A DNA stretch of 64,000 bases from Fodinisporobacter ferrooxydans (GCF_022818495.1 NZ_CP089291.1:2187501-2251500), one strand, 5' to 3'. Shown: positions 35,573 through 44,717, counted from the first letter of the stretch. Numbers and translations: made by a program. The notes: generated from the sequence alone by a model not told the origin.

Positions 35573-36271
35573 TTGAATAGTTTGAACTTCAATCAACAAC
35601 GTGTGTTAATTCTTGCCCCACATGCGGATGATGAAACGATTGGTTGTGGTGGAATCATTCAAAAGTTTTTAAAAAATAATAGTTCCATCCGGGTTGTAAT
35701 CGCATCATTTGTACTGGGGCAGTATACAAAATACAAAAAGAAACTAGCGAAATATGAATTGTATTCAGGATCGGAACGTCTAAAAGAACTGCAAGCTGCC
35801 ATGCAAATATTAGGCGTTGCCGATTATCATTTTCTATATACGGATACAGCAATGCCGATGTATCATAGTCGTCTCGATACGATTCCAAAAGTGGATTTGG
35901 TTGCCAAAATTGAATCACACATCCAGGAGTTTCAACCTACGATTGTGATTCTTCCCTCCAAAACAAAGCATCAGGATCATCTCGTCCTCCACGAAGCAGG
36001 AATCACTTCTTGCAGGCCCTACTTTTGGAATGGATCCATATTTGTGTATGAGACAGATGGAGAAATAACATTCGAACCGAATCTGTTTTTACCATTGGCA
36101 GAGGAAGAATTACAGGTAAAAATGCAAGCATTGGCTGCGTATCAAACACAGATTGGCGAAGAATGTCATCCGGTACATCCCAAATCCATCAGGATTAAAG
36201 CCCAATTTCGGGGCCAAGCCATCTACAGCGAGTATGCGGAGGCGTTTCAAATGATCCGCTTGCATGGATGA
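35573..36271 (+). CDS. PIG-L family (LmbE-like) N-deacetylase
   Basis: A 232-aa zinc-dependent deacetylase. The zinc motif is APHADDETIGCGG (usual form PHPDDE; here Pro is Ala), with a second His in KTKHQDHLVLHEA. Family members deacetylate GlcNAc conjugates in bacillithiol or mycothiol synthesis, teicoplanin-type antibiotics and surface glycans. The gene for a partner glycosyltransferase is not adjacent. TTG 35573 follows AAGGAGGGG at 9 nt. Confidence 0.88.
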   Translation: MNSLNFNQQRVLILAPHADDETIGCGGIIQKFLKNNSSIRVVIASFVLGQYTKYKKKLAKYELYSGSERLKELQAAMQILGVADYHFLYTDTAMPMYHSRLDTIPKVDLVAKIESHIQEFQPTIVILPSKTKHQDHLVLHEAGITSCRPYFWNGSIFVYETDGEITFEPNLFLPLAEEELQVKMQALAAYQTQIGEECHPVHPKSIRIKAQFRGQAIYSEYAEAFQMIRLHG

Positions 36272-36355
36272 GTATTGCCGAATCACATAAAGATACGATC
36301 GAATATGATTTTTTCTGTGAGAGAAGGGAATTTTACAGAAGAAGGGTATTTTTAA

Positions 36356-36391
36356 ACACAATCACTCCACAAACCATGGGAAGTGGAATGA
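36356..36391 (-). terminator. Stem-loop downstream of the symporter operon
   Basis: ACACAATCACTCCAC and GTGGAATGATTGTGT pair over 15 positions (one G-U on one strand); on the minus strand TTTAAAAAT follows, a weak T-run. It lies between converging transcripts and may serve either. Confidence 0.5.
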
Positions 36392-36469
36392 TTGTGTATA
36401 TGACAGAATTATGGTTGCTCATATGTATACAGGATTCAAGTGAGAAAACAGCGACATCCGAGTCGGTTC

Positions 36470-36688
36470 TCAATCATCCATTCTCTGTTCCCGCCGGGAC
36501 AATAACAGAAAAACTGAACCAAAGACGAAAAGAAGAACTCCCCACCACAAGTTTATATTCCAATTTACGATTGCTTTCGGATGTACAATGAGTCCGAAAA
36601 TCGCCAAAATGAAACCGTATATGACAAACAAAAGACCAATTAAGAAACGCAAATCGAACCAGCGGCGTTTGTTTTCATTTTCGCTCAA
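36470..36688 (-). CDS. Small two-helix membrane protein, partner of the SSS symporter
   Basis: A 72-aa protein with two predicted membrane helices (LIGLLFVIYGFILAIFGLIV and LWWGVLLFVFGSVFLLL) and a charged tail. TTG 36688 is the likely start: AGGAGG, which overlaps the stop region of the symporter gene, lies 8 nt upstream. Probably an accessory subunit of the transporter; no known family was recognised beyond that. Confidence 0.75.
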   Translation of the reverse strand: MSENENKRRWFDLRFLIGLLFVIYGFILAIFGLIVHPKAIVNWNINLWWGVLLFVFGSVFLLLSRREQRMDD

Positions 36689-36700
36689 TTGCAGCACCTC

Positions 36701-38317
36701 CTACCAAAACCAGATGTTTAAAACGATAAGTATAATGACGGACAGCGAAGCCAAATAACCGGGACGTTTGTACCATGCCAGATTTCCATAATGAGGTGCT
36801 CTTGTTAAACCATATACCAAACCCTTTAATTCTCCTTCCTGTTTTGGCTTGGTCATGAAACTGATCACAACCGTGATTGCCGTCGTAATCACCCATGCCC
36901 ACCAAGCGCGCCAGAAGTTCCCCGCCGCAGCGCTTGCGAAGTAGTTGGCCGGCAAGAAAATGTACAGTAAAAACGCTCCGACGATGCCGCATAACAGGCC
37001 AAAGAAACCGCCCCAGGCGGTTGTTCTTTTCCAGAACATGCCAAGCAAAAATGTTGCAAACAATGGCGCATTGAAGAACGAAAACAGTGTTTGCATGTAG
37101 TCCATGACACTGGGAAACCCTTGCGCGATATAGGCAGTGCCGATACTGATGACGACGCCGACCACAACCGCCCAACGTCCGATTTTGATATAGTGTTCAT
37201 CACTGGCGTTCTGATTGATATATGCCTGATAAATATCGTATGTCCAGACTGTGGTAAATGCCGTCACGTTGCCGGCCATGCCGCTCATAAAACTTGCCAG
37301 CATGGCAGTGAGTCCAAGCCCGATCATCCCAGGCGGATAATAATGTTGAATCAGCAATGGCAGAGCCAGGTTGTAGCTTGGCCCATTCAGTTTTCCTATA
37401 TTGGGAAATAAAACGGCAGCGATCAATCCGGGTATAATAACCAAAAGCGGAACGATCATCTTAAAAAATGACGCATAAATGGGCGTATTTTGTGCCGCCC
37501 GCAAATTTCTTGCGGCGAGTGTCCGCTGAACAACGAGAAAGTCGGTTGTCCAATAACCGAATGAGAGGACAAAGCCCAATCCGAGCACGACACCAAGCCA
37601 ATCGATTTGCATGGCATTGTGTGCAGGACTATCGAGGTTTTGCCAGAGATGACCGAAACTTGCCGGAAGTCGTGCCATCATTCCGTTCCATCCGCCCAAA
37701 TCGTGGATCCCGAGTAAAGGAATCAGCAACAATCCAGCCCAGATCAGGAAGAATTGAATGACTTCATTATAGATGGAGGATGTCAATCCGCCTAATCCCA
37801 CATAAATCAATACAACAACAGCAGAAATAAAAATGCTTGCCGTCAGTGACCAGCCGATCAAGACCTGAAAGATCAACGCCATTGAGTACAGGCTGATGCC
37901 TGACGTAAGCACTGTCATAATCCCGAAGGAAAACGCATTGACCGCCCTTGTCGCTTCATTAAATCGCATCTTTAGATACTCAGGGACAGAACGAACACGC
38001 GTCGCATAGTAAAATGGCATCATATACAATCCCAGGAACAACATTGCCGGAATCGCACCGATCCAATAATAATGTGCCGTCAACAATCCATATTCGGCAC
38101 CGCTTGCGGCCATGCCCATAACTTCCAGTGCTCCAAGATTCGCCGATAAAAATGCAAGGCCTGTAATCCAACCGGGAATGGACCGTCCGGACAAGAAAAA
38201 GTCTTCACCTGTCTTCATGTGATTTTTCAAGAGAAATCCAATGCCGATCACAAATACGAAATAAATGGCGATCAATAAATAATCGATAAACGTTGCATGA
38301 AATAATGCATGTTGCAT
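36701..38317 (-). CDS. Sodium:solute symporter family (SSS) transporter
   Basis: A 538-aa membrane protein with about 13 helices. GEDFFLSGRSIPGWITGLAF, ANLGALEVMGMAASGAEYG, LGLTAMLASFMSGMAGNVTA and the VRSVPEYLKMRFNEATR loop are standard for the SSS family (SglT/MctP/PutP). The substrate is not evident; sugars, monocarboxylates or vitamins are all possible. It starts at ATG 38317 with AAGGAGG and is followed within 12 nt by a small membrane protein gene. Confidence 0.9.
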   Translation of the reverse strand: MQHALFHATFIDYLLIAIYFVFVIGIGFLLKNHMKTGEDFFLSGRSIPGWITGLAFLSANLGALEVMGMAASGAEYGLLTAHYYWIGAIPAMLFLGLYMMPFYYATRVRSVPEYLKMRFNEATRAVNAFSFGIMTVLTSGISLYSMALIFQVLIGWSLTASIFISAVVVLIYVGLGGLTSSIYNEVIQFFLIWAGLLLIPLLGIHDLGGWNGMMARLPASFGHLWQNLDSPAHNAMQIDWLGVVLGLGFVLSFGYWTTDFLVVQRTLAARNLRAAQNTPIYASFFKMIVPLLVIIPGLIAAVLFPNIGKLNGPSYNLALPLLIQHYYPPGMIGLGLTAMLASFMSGMAGNVTAFTTVWTYDIYQAYINQNASDEHYIKIGRWAVVVGVVISIGTAYIAQGFPSVMDYMQTLFSFFNAPLFATFLLGMFWKRTTAWGGFFGLLCGIVGAFLLYIFLPANYFASAAAGNFWRAWWAWVITTAITVVISFMTKPKQEGELKGLVYGLTRAPHYGNLAWYKRPGYLASLSVIILIVLNIWFW

Positions 38318-38438
38318 CGTAAGCCTCCTTGCAAGTTTGAGTTCTCCTTACATCCATGCAGTAGGGACAAAGCAATGGCTAACATGTAGTATTTCAAATT
38401 TAATCATTTATATGATGTGTATTGTATGTGTAAAATCA

Positions 38439-39188
38439 TTACTTTGCAGTAGCGTTCAGTTCAAAATTTTCCGTTTGTTTACCCCAATCCACTGTTGTAG
38501 TCAGAGTATCGTTTTTTCCAGGAAATAATACTGCGCCTGCGCCATTGGAAGTAATAACCTTATGGAGATCTACATTGTTATTTTCATATGAGAAACTTCC
38601 ACCTGTAGATTTTACAGTATATTTAAGATGTGGAACAGTTTGTGGGTTAGCCCCAATGTAAGTAAGTTTAAATTGATGTTCTTCCCATATTCCATACAGC
38701 GAAAAATTTTTGTTCCATACTTTTGCCCCACTTAAATCATAAACACCTTTCCAATTTTCGCTATGCCCAATAAATTGTATATTTGATGGTAAAACAGATA
38801 AGTCATTGTTTTGCCAAACTATATTACCAGCATCATCTTTTGCAACGAGTCCCCATACTTTGGTTCCGTCTTCCAGAATCGAAAAAGAGAGGTCTGATGC
38901 AGATTTTTTTACGCCTTGTTTAAGGAATTTACCAGTAATAGAGATAAGATAATAGTATGTTTGATTATCTGTTGATTTCTGTTTTACTTGAATGTTATTT
39001 GATGTTTGGTCTGGTTTACCATTGTACATGGATTCTAAAGCATAGGTGACGTTTTGAACCGATTTTGACACACTACTCCAAGGTATATTTACCTTAGTTT
39101 GAACATTAGTATTAGGTACTTTAGAATTAGAGCATCCTGCAAGCACAAGGAATGGTAATAGGAGACTGACTTTAAAAAGCTTATTCAA
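38439..39188 (-). CDS. Hypothetical lipoprotein
   Basis: A 249-aa protein with a lipoprotein signal (lipobox LAGC, Cys19) and a beta-rich body (WKGVYDLSGAKVWNKNFSLYG). No family recognised. GC content is visibly lower than in the catabolic genes, matching the next two genes of the island, which suggests shared acquisition. It is expected to be anchored outside the membrane. Confidence 0.75.
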   Translation of the reverse strand: MNKLFKVSLLLPFLVLAGCSNSKVPNTNVQTKVNIPWSSVSKSVQNVTYALESMYNGKPDQTSNNIQVKQKSTDNQTYYYLISITGKFLKQGVKKSASDLSFSILEDGTKVWGLVAKDDAGNIVWQNNDLSVLPSNIQFIGHSENWKGVYDLSGAKVWNKNFSLYGIWEEHQFKLTYIGANPQTVPHLKYTVKSTGGSFSYENNNVDLHKVITSNGAGAVLFPGKNDTLTTTVDWGKQTENFELNATAK

Positions 39189-39657
39189 GATAACACCACC
39201 TTGATTGAGTTATTTATATATCTGTTTTTACGACTTGATTTGTGCGGCTCTTCTAGAATTCATATAGTACCTGCACTGTTGTCTCACTTTCGTGCAGGTA
39301 CTTACCTTAAGAAGTTCATTATACATTCGTTCATACACTTTGCTTTAGCACTTGTCAGCATCGACTAGTTCTCAACTGGCCAATGTGAGATAGAAGGATA
39401 CTCTGATACTTAAACGCTAACCTTGCCGTTAGAACGGTATTGATGTTATTGAATTCATGAGCAACGTATCATGCCATGGCGTTTTACCCGCTAGTTCTAA
39501 ACTAGTCCTTGAGGTTCGGGTAATACTATTCTTCAAACAATTCAGTTTTTTACATTACGACTATTCTTCCCAAGGACTTTTAAGGAATTGATATCGCAAC
39601 AAACTCTCTGGTACGAAGAGTGCAAAGTCTTCTATTTTTGCTTTCTTCAAACGTAAT
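39189..39657. other. Gene-free region dense in inverted repeats, candidate structured RNA
   Basis: About 470 bp with no convincing reading frame. Stems seen: AGTACCTGCAC/GTGCAGGTACT (39266-39302); CCGTT/AACGG (39426-39437); and a nested element where TACCCG (39485) pairs with CGGGTA (39517) around an inner CTAGTT-CTA-AACTAG hairpin (39491-39505). This much pairing suggests a structured non-coding RNA or the remains of a mobile element. No known RNA family was recognised. Confidence 0.35.
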
Positions 39658-40263
39658 TTATTTTCTTCTAAATAGTACTTTTAAGTCGGAGCCGAGATAA
39701 TCAATTTCTCTAATTGAATTTAAGCCAATTTGTGAATCCATGTAAGAATGCGTTGTACTGCCGACTACTTTGATAGCTGCAGTATTATTGGGGTAGATAA
39801 TTTGTACTTGCTGAATTTTCTTATCATTGATCAGCCCAGCCGTCACGATATAGTTTCTTTTTGGCTCGGAGGAAAGCGAACCTGACATCTGATGTAGGGT
39901 GTATGGTGAAGATTGATCTACTTGTGCAGTATCAATATTCTCTAATGTCGACATCGATCCTGATTGATTTACATAGGCAATGCCCTCGAAGGGTTTGTTT
40001 GATAACCTATATGTGAAGAATAAAAAAATATTTTTACTATGTATTTGGGTGTTGATGAGGTGGAAATCCTGAATAGTTGAAGGGAGAGACATTGAGAGTA
40101 ACTTTGTCCAGTTGCTCCCATTGATATGAGGGTGCGAAATATGTTCCTGTGTTGCGTCCTTAACAGGAATACTATTTTCTGTTACTTTCTGATTATGCGA
40201 AGGAGTACATCCTACTAGTAAAATTAAAAATAGCCCAAGCCCCAGTAATCTTTTCATAGACAT
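39658..40263 (-). CDS. Hypothetical lipoprotein
   Basis: A 201-aa protein with lipobox LVGC (Cys19) and no recognised domain. Its ATG shares bases with the stop codon of the upstream subtilase gene (TAATG), with GAGGG 6 nt ahead, so the pair is translationally coupled. A functional link, for example a protease chaperone or inhibitor, is plausible but unproven. Confidence 0.78.
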   Translation of the reverse strand: MSMKRLLGLGLFLILLVGCTPSHNQKVTENSIPVKDATQEHISHPHINGSNWTKLLSMSLPSTIQDFHLINTQIHSKNIFLFFTYRLSNKPFEGIAYVNQSGSMSTLENIDTAQVDQSSPYTLHQMSGSLSSEPKRNYIVTAGLINDKKIQQVQIIYPNNTAAIKVVGSTTHSYMDSQIGLNSIREIDYLGSDLKVLFRRK

Positions 40264-41222
40264 TAGTTTCCCTCATTTCTGTAGTTTAGTGTTTTCCGGA
40301 AATCAATGAGTTTTATTTGTTCATTTTGTCCCCACCACTCTGATTCGTAAGATAACGCAGTTTGTTGAATAACGAATGCAATCTCTTGCGGCGAGAGTTT
40401 TGGGTTTTTTGCTTTAAGAAGTGCTGCTAGTACCGTAACGTATGGTGTTGAAACGGATGTTCCTGAGAAAATTTCTTGTTGATATTTATGGGATGTATTA
40501 TTGTAATTGATCGAATGGATTGCTTGGCCTGGAGCATAAACATCTACACGACGATTTACAGTGGTAGATGATAGAATGTTTAGATTTTTGTCTAAGGCAC
40601 CAACAGAAATCAGTCCAGGCAAAGGATAAGAAGCTGGATAGTTGTAAATATTATTATACGTATTGCCTGATGATGCAATAATAACAATTCCATGTTTAAT
40701 TGCTCTTACAATACTTTTATAGAGTTCAGGAGTCGAAACAGAAGTACTTAAACTAACGTTTATGATATCAACATGTTGGTTCGTCAATTGATTAATTCCG
40801 TGAGCTAATTCAAGAGAATTAAAATGGTTAGATGGAATATTAAATGCAACAATATGCACCCCTGGTAGAACACCTTGAAATCCCATAGAATAATTGTTCT
40901 TTTTTGCACCTATCAAAGAGGCAACAATGATTCCATGATGGCTCAAAGCAGGTGTGAAATCTGAATTTGCCCAAGTGATATTTAAAAATGGTATTGTAGG
41001 AATAAATCCTGTATCAATAATCCCGATCTTAATTTTATTAAAACTAGATTCAGGTATATGCAAGTCTATTGTATTTGCGTGCATGGTAAGCAAAGCAGAA
41101 TGATTATTACTATAGTTTATCTTGTTAAAAGATACTTGTTTGGTTTGATATCCGGTAGTGACTATAGTCAAAGTGATTACAAAATAAATTAAAATATATA
41201 TTTTCCTTTTGATCTTTGCCAC
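40263..41222 (-). CDS. Subtilisin-like serine protease (S8 family), membrane-anchored or secreted
   Basis: A 319-aa subtilase. The triad is Asp70 in GIIDTGF, His96 in SHHGIIVASLIGA and Ser256 in FSGTSVSTPY, with the oxyanion Asn187 in ASSGN. An N-terminal hydrophobic segment (about 8-23) acts as signal or anchor; the stretch before the catalytic domain is too short for a normal propeptide. GTG 41222 has its GAGG almost touching, so the start is uncertain. Coupled to the downstream lipoprotein gene. AT-rich relative to the rest of the window. Confidence 0.9.
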   Translation of the reverse strand: MAKIKRKIYILIYFVITLTIVTTGYQTKQVSFNKINYSNNHSALLTMHANTIDLHIPESSFNKIKIGIIDTGFIPTIPFLNITWANSDFTPALSHHGIIVASLIGAKKNNYSMGFQGVLPGVHIVAFNIPSNHFNSLELAHGINQLTNQHVDIINVSLSTSVSTPELYKSIVRAIKHGIVIIASSGNTYNNIYNYPASYPLPGLISVGALDKNLNILSSTTVNRRVDVYAPGQAIHSINYNNTSHKYQQEIFSGTSVSTPYVTVLAALLKAKNPKLSPQEIAFVIQQTALSYESEWWGQNEQIKLIDFRKTLNYRNEGN

Positions 41223-41363
41223 CCTCTAATTAAACGAAGTCTTCCAACCCCTGTTATGAATATTGGTTGTTCTTCTGTCTCTTGTTGCTCTGTAATTTGT
41301 ACACTGCAGTTCTGGTCATCAACGTCCACAACTTACTCAAGTGATAATAACCACATTTTATTT

Positions 41364-41402
41364 CGAAAAATCTAAAAGGGAGTGATATCCCCCTTTTAGA
41401 TT
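41364..41402 (-). terminator. Terminator separated from its gene by the IS insertion
   Basis: AATCTAAAAGGG and CCCTTTTAGATT form a 12-bp stem; on the minus strand a run of five T follows. It would have ended the truncated secreted-protein gene now lying at 45004, on the other side of the element. Confidence 0.75.
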
Positions 41403-41421
41403 CTCTCTTGTATGCATTAAT

Positions 41422-41428
41422 ATAGTAT
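41422..41428 (+). repeat. Left copy of the target-site duplication
   Basis: ATAGTAT, repeated exactly at 44998-45004 on the far side of the element. Confidence 0.8.
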
Positions 41429-41435
41429 TGTGAAT

Positions 41436-41467
41436 GAGCACTTTGTTTCCGCAGGAAACAAGTGCTC
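41436..41467. repeat. Hairpin at the left end of the element
   Basis: GAGCACTTTGTTTCC and GGAAACAAGTGCTC pair with one bulged T around GCA. It could insulate the element from outside transcription or help end recognition. Confidence 0.6.
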
Positions 41468-41552
41468 ATTTGCACATTGGAACAGATTACCGCTATTTTA
41501 ATGCCGCCTCAATTTGCTAAACTTTTTGCAAATTATAAGGGCGGTGTTTCGA

Positions 41553-42119
41553 GTGATTATTACCCATCATTTTCCAGTTGATCTTCCCTGTTATTTTCAG
41601 CTCGGCAGGGCCAATAATTTCCCTGTGATTGAATCTTGCCCGATTTGTAAGTCCCAACAGAAGTTAAAACGCCATGGTTTTTATAACCGCTACGCGATCG
41701 AGACCGATGCAGAATATCGGATTCCCATTTGCCGTTACAAATGTCCGAATCCCAAATGTAACAAAACATTCGCTATTCTTCCGGATTTTCTGCTTCCCTA
41801 CTTTCAGAACACGCTCTCTTCCATCTTGCAGACCTTACAACTATTCTGGGCTTATTGTGTACTGCTATTTAGCCGCCAGTTAGTTTGTTTTTACCGGAAA
41901 CGGTTGATGGCCAAAAGCAAAATCATCGAGATGTTCTTTCGTCTTGAGGGGAACAAACAGATCTTCCCAGAAGATCCCATAGAAAAAGCCATAATGCTTC
42001 TGAATATGATTGAAACTCTCCCCAGAGTCACCTTCATTCGAAAGTGGCACAATCATTACATTAGCAGCTTTATGGCACATTCATTTTATCACGGATCACC
42101 CGTGGCCAAAACAGAATAA
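41553..42119 (+). CDS. Element-encoded zinc-ribbon protein (DUF6431 type)
   Basis: About 188 aa. Two pairs of metal-binding cysteines (CPICKS and CRYKCPNPKC) form a zinc ribbon of the kind that precedes transposase genes in several IS groups; the rest is helical. GTG 41553 is the likely start, with AAGGGCGG upstream; a longer frame runs back to 41514. Presumed DNA-binding accessory protein. Function in transposition is unknown. Confidence 0.7.
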   Translation: MIITHHFPVDLPCYFQLGRANNFPVIESCPICKSQQKLKRHGFYNRYAIETDAEYRIPICRYKCPNPKCNKTFAILPDFLLPYFQNTLSSILQTLQLFWAYCVLLFSRQLVCFYRKRLMAKSKIIEMFFRLEGNKQIFPEDPIEKAIMLLNMIETLPRVTFIRKWHNHYISSFMAHSFYHGSPVAKTE

Positions 42120-42264
42120 TGTTTCCACATACCTTTTTCCTCGTCAGGGACCGTGTACGGGTTTTATAATGCATCGTAATGGTTAGCCGGCTAGCCTTCG
42201 AAAAGGAAGAACGAGAAAGCGCGCCAGTTCTTTCCAATTTAGACAATGGGAGGCTACTTAACCA

Positions 42265-43530
42265 ATGGATGAACAAAACCGGGAACGCGTGGCCCTTTTT
42301 CGCTATGGGATCATCGCTCCCTTGCTCAATGAACAGGTGGATCGCGCCACATATTTGGCTGAGGTGTCTGCCAAAACCCACGAAGTCCCTTACTATGGTT
42401 CCAAAGAATTTACACCCAAGACAATCTTAGCTTGGCTAAGGCAATATCGCCGTAATGGTTTTGACGCGTTAAAGCCCCAGGCACGTTCGGATCGAGGACA
42501 ATCCCGATCGTTATCCGGTGAATTACAGCTGCACTTGGTATCCCTGCGTAAAGAAAATCAAGGAATGCCAGTGACGGTGTTTTATGACCAATTGGTGCAA
42601 CAAGGAGAGATTTTACCGCAGGATGTATCTTATACCTCTATCTATCGCTTACTGAAAAAGGAGGGATTGCTGGGGAAGGGGATAGTGCGTTCGCCCGAAC
42701 GAAAACGGTTTTCTCATGATACGGTCAATATGCTCTGGCAAACCGACCTGTCAGATGGGCCATATCTTCGTACAGGCGACAAAAAAATCAAGACGTATTT
42801 AATTGCGGTGATCGATGATTGCTCTCGCCTATGCACATTTGCGCAATTTGTCCCATCCGAGAAATTTGACGGGCTACGCACAGTCTTGAAAGAAGCTTTG
42901 CTTCGCAGAGGCATTCCCAAGATGCTGTATACCGACAACGGCAAGATCTTTCGTTCCGATACGCTGCATTTGGCTTGTGCAGAATTAGGCATACACCTCC
43001 TGCACACGCAGCCCTATGATGCCGCTAGCAAAGGGAAAATAGAACGCCTGTTCGGAACGATTAAGACGCGTTTCTATTCGCTGTTAAAAGCAAAACCGGC
43101 TTCTTCATTGGAAGAACTGAATGAACGGTTTTGGAAGTGGTTGGAGGAAGACTACCATCGCAAGCCACATTCTTCTCTCAATGGAAAAATGCCGCTCGAA
43201 GTGTACTTGTCCCAGATTGATCAAGTACGGATGGTCGACGACCCTGCCAAATTAGATCCTATCTTTCTTAAACGGGAGAATCGAACTGTCAAACATGACG
43301 GAACGTTTTCGCTCAATAACCAGCTGTATGAAGTTCCCGAGCGATTTATAGGTCAAAAGATCGAGATTCGTTACGATGAACAAGGCGTGCATATCTATGA
43401 GGACGGGAAACCAGTCGCTCGCGCTTCTGAAGTGAATTTTCATGATAATGCTCATGTAAAACGAAAACGACCCGCCATCTCCTTCGCTGATATGCAAGGG
43501 ATGGACAGGAAAGGAGAAGATAGGGAATGA
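42265..43530 (+). CDS. DDE transposase/integrase (Mu/TniA-like)
   Basis: A 421-aa transposase: helix-turn-helix region (about 35-85), an RNase H-fold catalytic core with D161 (QTDLSDG), D224 (LYTDNGK) and E260 (KGKIERLFG), which gives the D(35)E spacing of the retroviral-integrase superfamily, and a C-terminal Mu-type beta-barrel (KHDGTFSLNNQLYEVPERF). Its stop overlaps the start of the ATPase gene, so the two are made together. Confidence 0.92.
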   Translation: MDEQNRERVALFRYGIIAPLLNEQVDRATYLAEVSAKTHEVPYYGSKEFTPKTILAWLRQYRRNGFDALKPQARSDRGQSRSLSGELQLHLVSLRKENQGMPVTVFYDQLVQQGEILPQDVSYTSIYRLLKKEGLLGKGIVRSPERKRFSHDTVNMLWQTDLSDGPYLRTGDKKIKTYLIAVIDDCSRLCTFAQFVPSEKFDGLRTVLKEALLRRGIPKMLYTDNGKIFRSDTLHLACAELGIHLLHTQPYDAASKGKIERLFGTIKTRFYSLLKAKPASSLEELNERFWKWLEEDYHRKPHSSLNGKMPLEVYLSQIDQVRMVDDPAKLDPIFLKRENRTVKHDGTFSLNNQLYEVPERFIGQKIEIRYDEQGVHIYEDGKPVARASEVNFHDNAHVKRKRPAISFADMQGMDRKGEDRE

Positions 43531-44336
43531 TCATGGCATTCTATTCCCTTTCCAAAATCCCTTTTGCCAAGGAAACCAAAGGTATGTCGCCCTATACTTC
43601 CCGTTCCTTTCAAGAAGCAATGGGATGTTTAACCTACATGAAGCAGGTTCGCGGCATGGCACTTGTTGTCGGCGACCCGGGAGCCGGTAAAACCTACGCC
43701 TTGGGTGCATTTGCCGAAGGCTTGGGCCAATCGCTCTACAAGGTCATCTATTTCCCGTTGTCTACAGGAACAGTAACTGACTTTTACCGTGGATTGGCCT
43801 TCGGCCTAGGAGAACAGCCACAAAGTCGGAAAGTGGATCTGTTTCGCCAAATCCAACAGGCGATTAGCCGTTTGTTCTACGAACAAAAGATTACGCCGGT
43901 TTTCATCCTTGACGAGATGCAAATGGCCAAAGATGTCTTTTTACAAGATTTGAGCCTGCTCTTTAATTTTCACATGGATACCCAGAATCCTTTTGTCCTT
44001 CTTATATGCGGCTGGCCTTACTTACGGGACCGTCTGTCGTTAAACCCACATAGATCCTTATCCCAGCGGCTTTTGGTTCGACATCAGGTCGAGCCGCTGG
44101 ATAAGGAAGAGGTCAAGGGATATATGGAGCATCACCTTGCCTATGCCGGGGCGAAATATCCGATTTTCACGGAAGACGCAATAGAAGCTGTTAGTGCCTG
44201 TTCCAATGGATATCCACGCCTGATTAATTTATTGGCTATGCACGCCCTATTATATGGCAGCCAAAACAAAAAAGAACAGATCGATGCCGAAGTCATCCGG
44301 ATCATCGCCCCGGAGTGCGGTCTGGCATTGAGATAG
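43527..44336 (+). CDS. AAA ATPase of the transposition system (ExeA/TniB/IstB-like)
   Basis: A 269-aa AAA+ ATPase with Walker A GDPGAGKT (about 49-56) and Walker B VFILDEMQ (about 125). Such proteins choose target DNA and activate the transposase, as MuB, TniB and TnsC do. ATG 43527 overlaps the transposase stop by 4 nt. Confidence 0.9.
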   Translation: MIMAFYSLSKIPFAKETKGMSPYTSRSFQEAMGCLTYMKQVRGMALVVGDPGAGKTYALGAFAEGLGQSLYKVIYFPLSTGTVTDFYRGLAFGLGEQPQSRKVDLFRQIQQAISRLFYEQKITPVFILDEMQMAKDVFLQDLSLLFNFHMDTQNPFVLLICGWPYLRDRLSLNPHRSLSQRLLVRHQVEPLDKEEVKGYMEHHLAYAGAKYPIFTEDAIEAVSACSNGYPRLINLLAMHALLYGSQNKKEQIDAEVIRIIAPECGLALR

Positions 44337-44406
44337 CTTGGATGGCTTAGAACGAGTCAAAGGGGACAACCCTGATCCCCAAATATTCTCAGGAAAGGAA
44401 AGAATC

Positions 44407-44643
44407 ATGATGACCCGAACCCAAAAACCAGGAATCCTCGTCTATTGTCCTGCCAAGGAACGCTGGCAAATCCAAAAGATAGACCATTCTTACGACCTTC
44501 ACTGCGGCGATTGTTTCGAGATTAAGGTAGGCTATGAGTATATCCCTTGTAGAATAGAACTTGGCTGTGAATGGCTGTTATACCTTCGGGAAACTCGATT
44601 TTATTTACATCCAAAACAGAAATACGAAGTGAAAGTCGATTAA
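44407..44643 (+). CDS. Small element-encoded protein (DUF5348 type)
   Basis: A 78-aa protein beginning MMTRTQKPGILVYCP, with a small beta fold (HCGDCFEIKVGYEYIPCRIE). ATG 44407 follows AAAGGAAAG; the frame extends upstream to 44338 but without a better site. It appears as the fourth gene of this IS type. Role unknown. Confidence 0.7.
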   Translation: MMTRTQKPGILVYCPAKERWQIQKIDHSYDLHCGDCFEIKVGYEYIPCRIELGCEWLLYLRETRFYLHPKQKYEVKVD

Positions 44644-44672
44644 CAAAGAGTGACAAGTGATTACTTCTTAGA

Positions 44673-44717
44673 CCCAGTAGAAAGGCAATAGCTAAATGCT
44701 ATTGCCTTTCTACTGGG
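44673..44717. repeat. Perfect 20-bp hairpin downstream of the element genes
   Basis: Two perfect 20-nt arms (44673-44692 and 44698-44717, starting CCCAGTAGAAAGG) around TAAAT. No T-run follows on the plus strand. Likely ends the element's transcript or is a structural signal. Confidence 0.7.

Larger units (their letters stand above)
41223..41428. other. Intergenic stretch left of the IS-like element
   Basis: Contains the minus-strand terminator at 41364-41402 and ends in the left copy of the target duplication. No gene supported. Confidence 0.5.

Noticed and set aside
41254-41475. 73-codon frame across the left end of the IS-like element
   Set aside because: It spans the terminator and the target duplication, and has no start signal.
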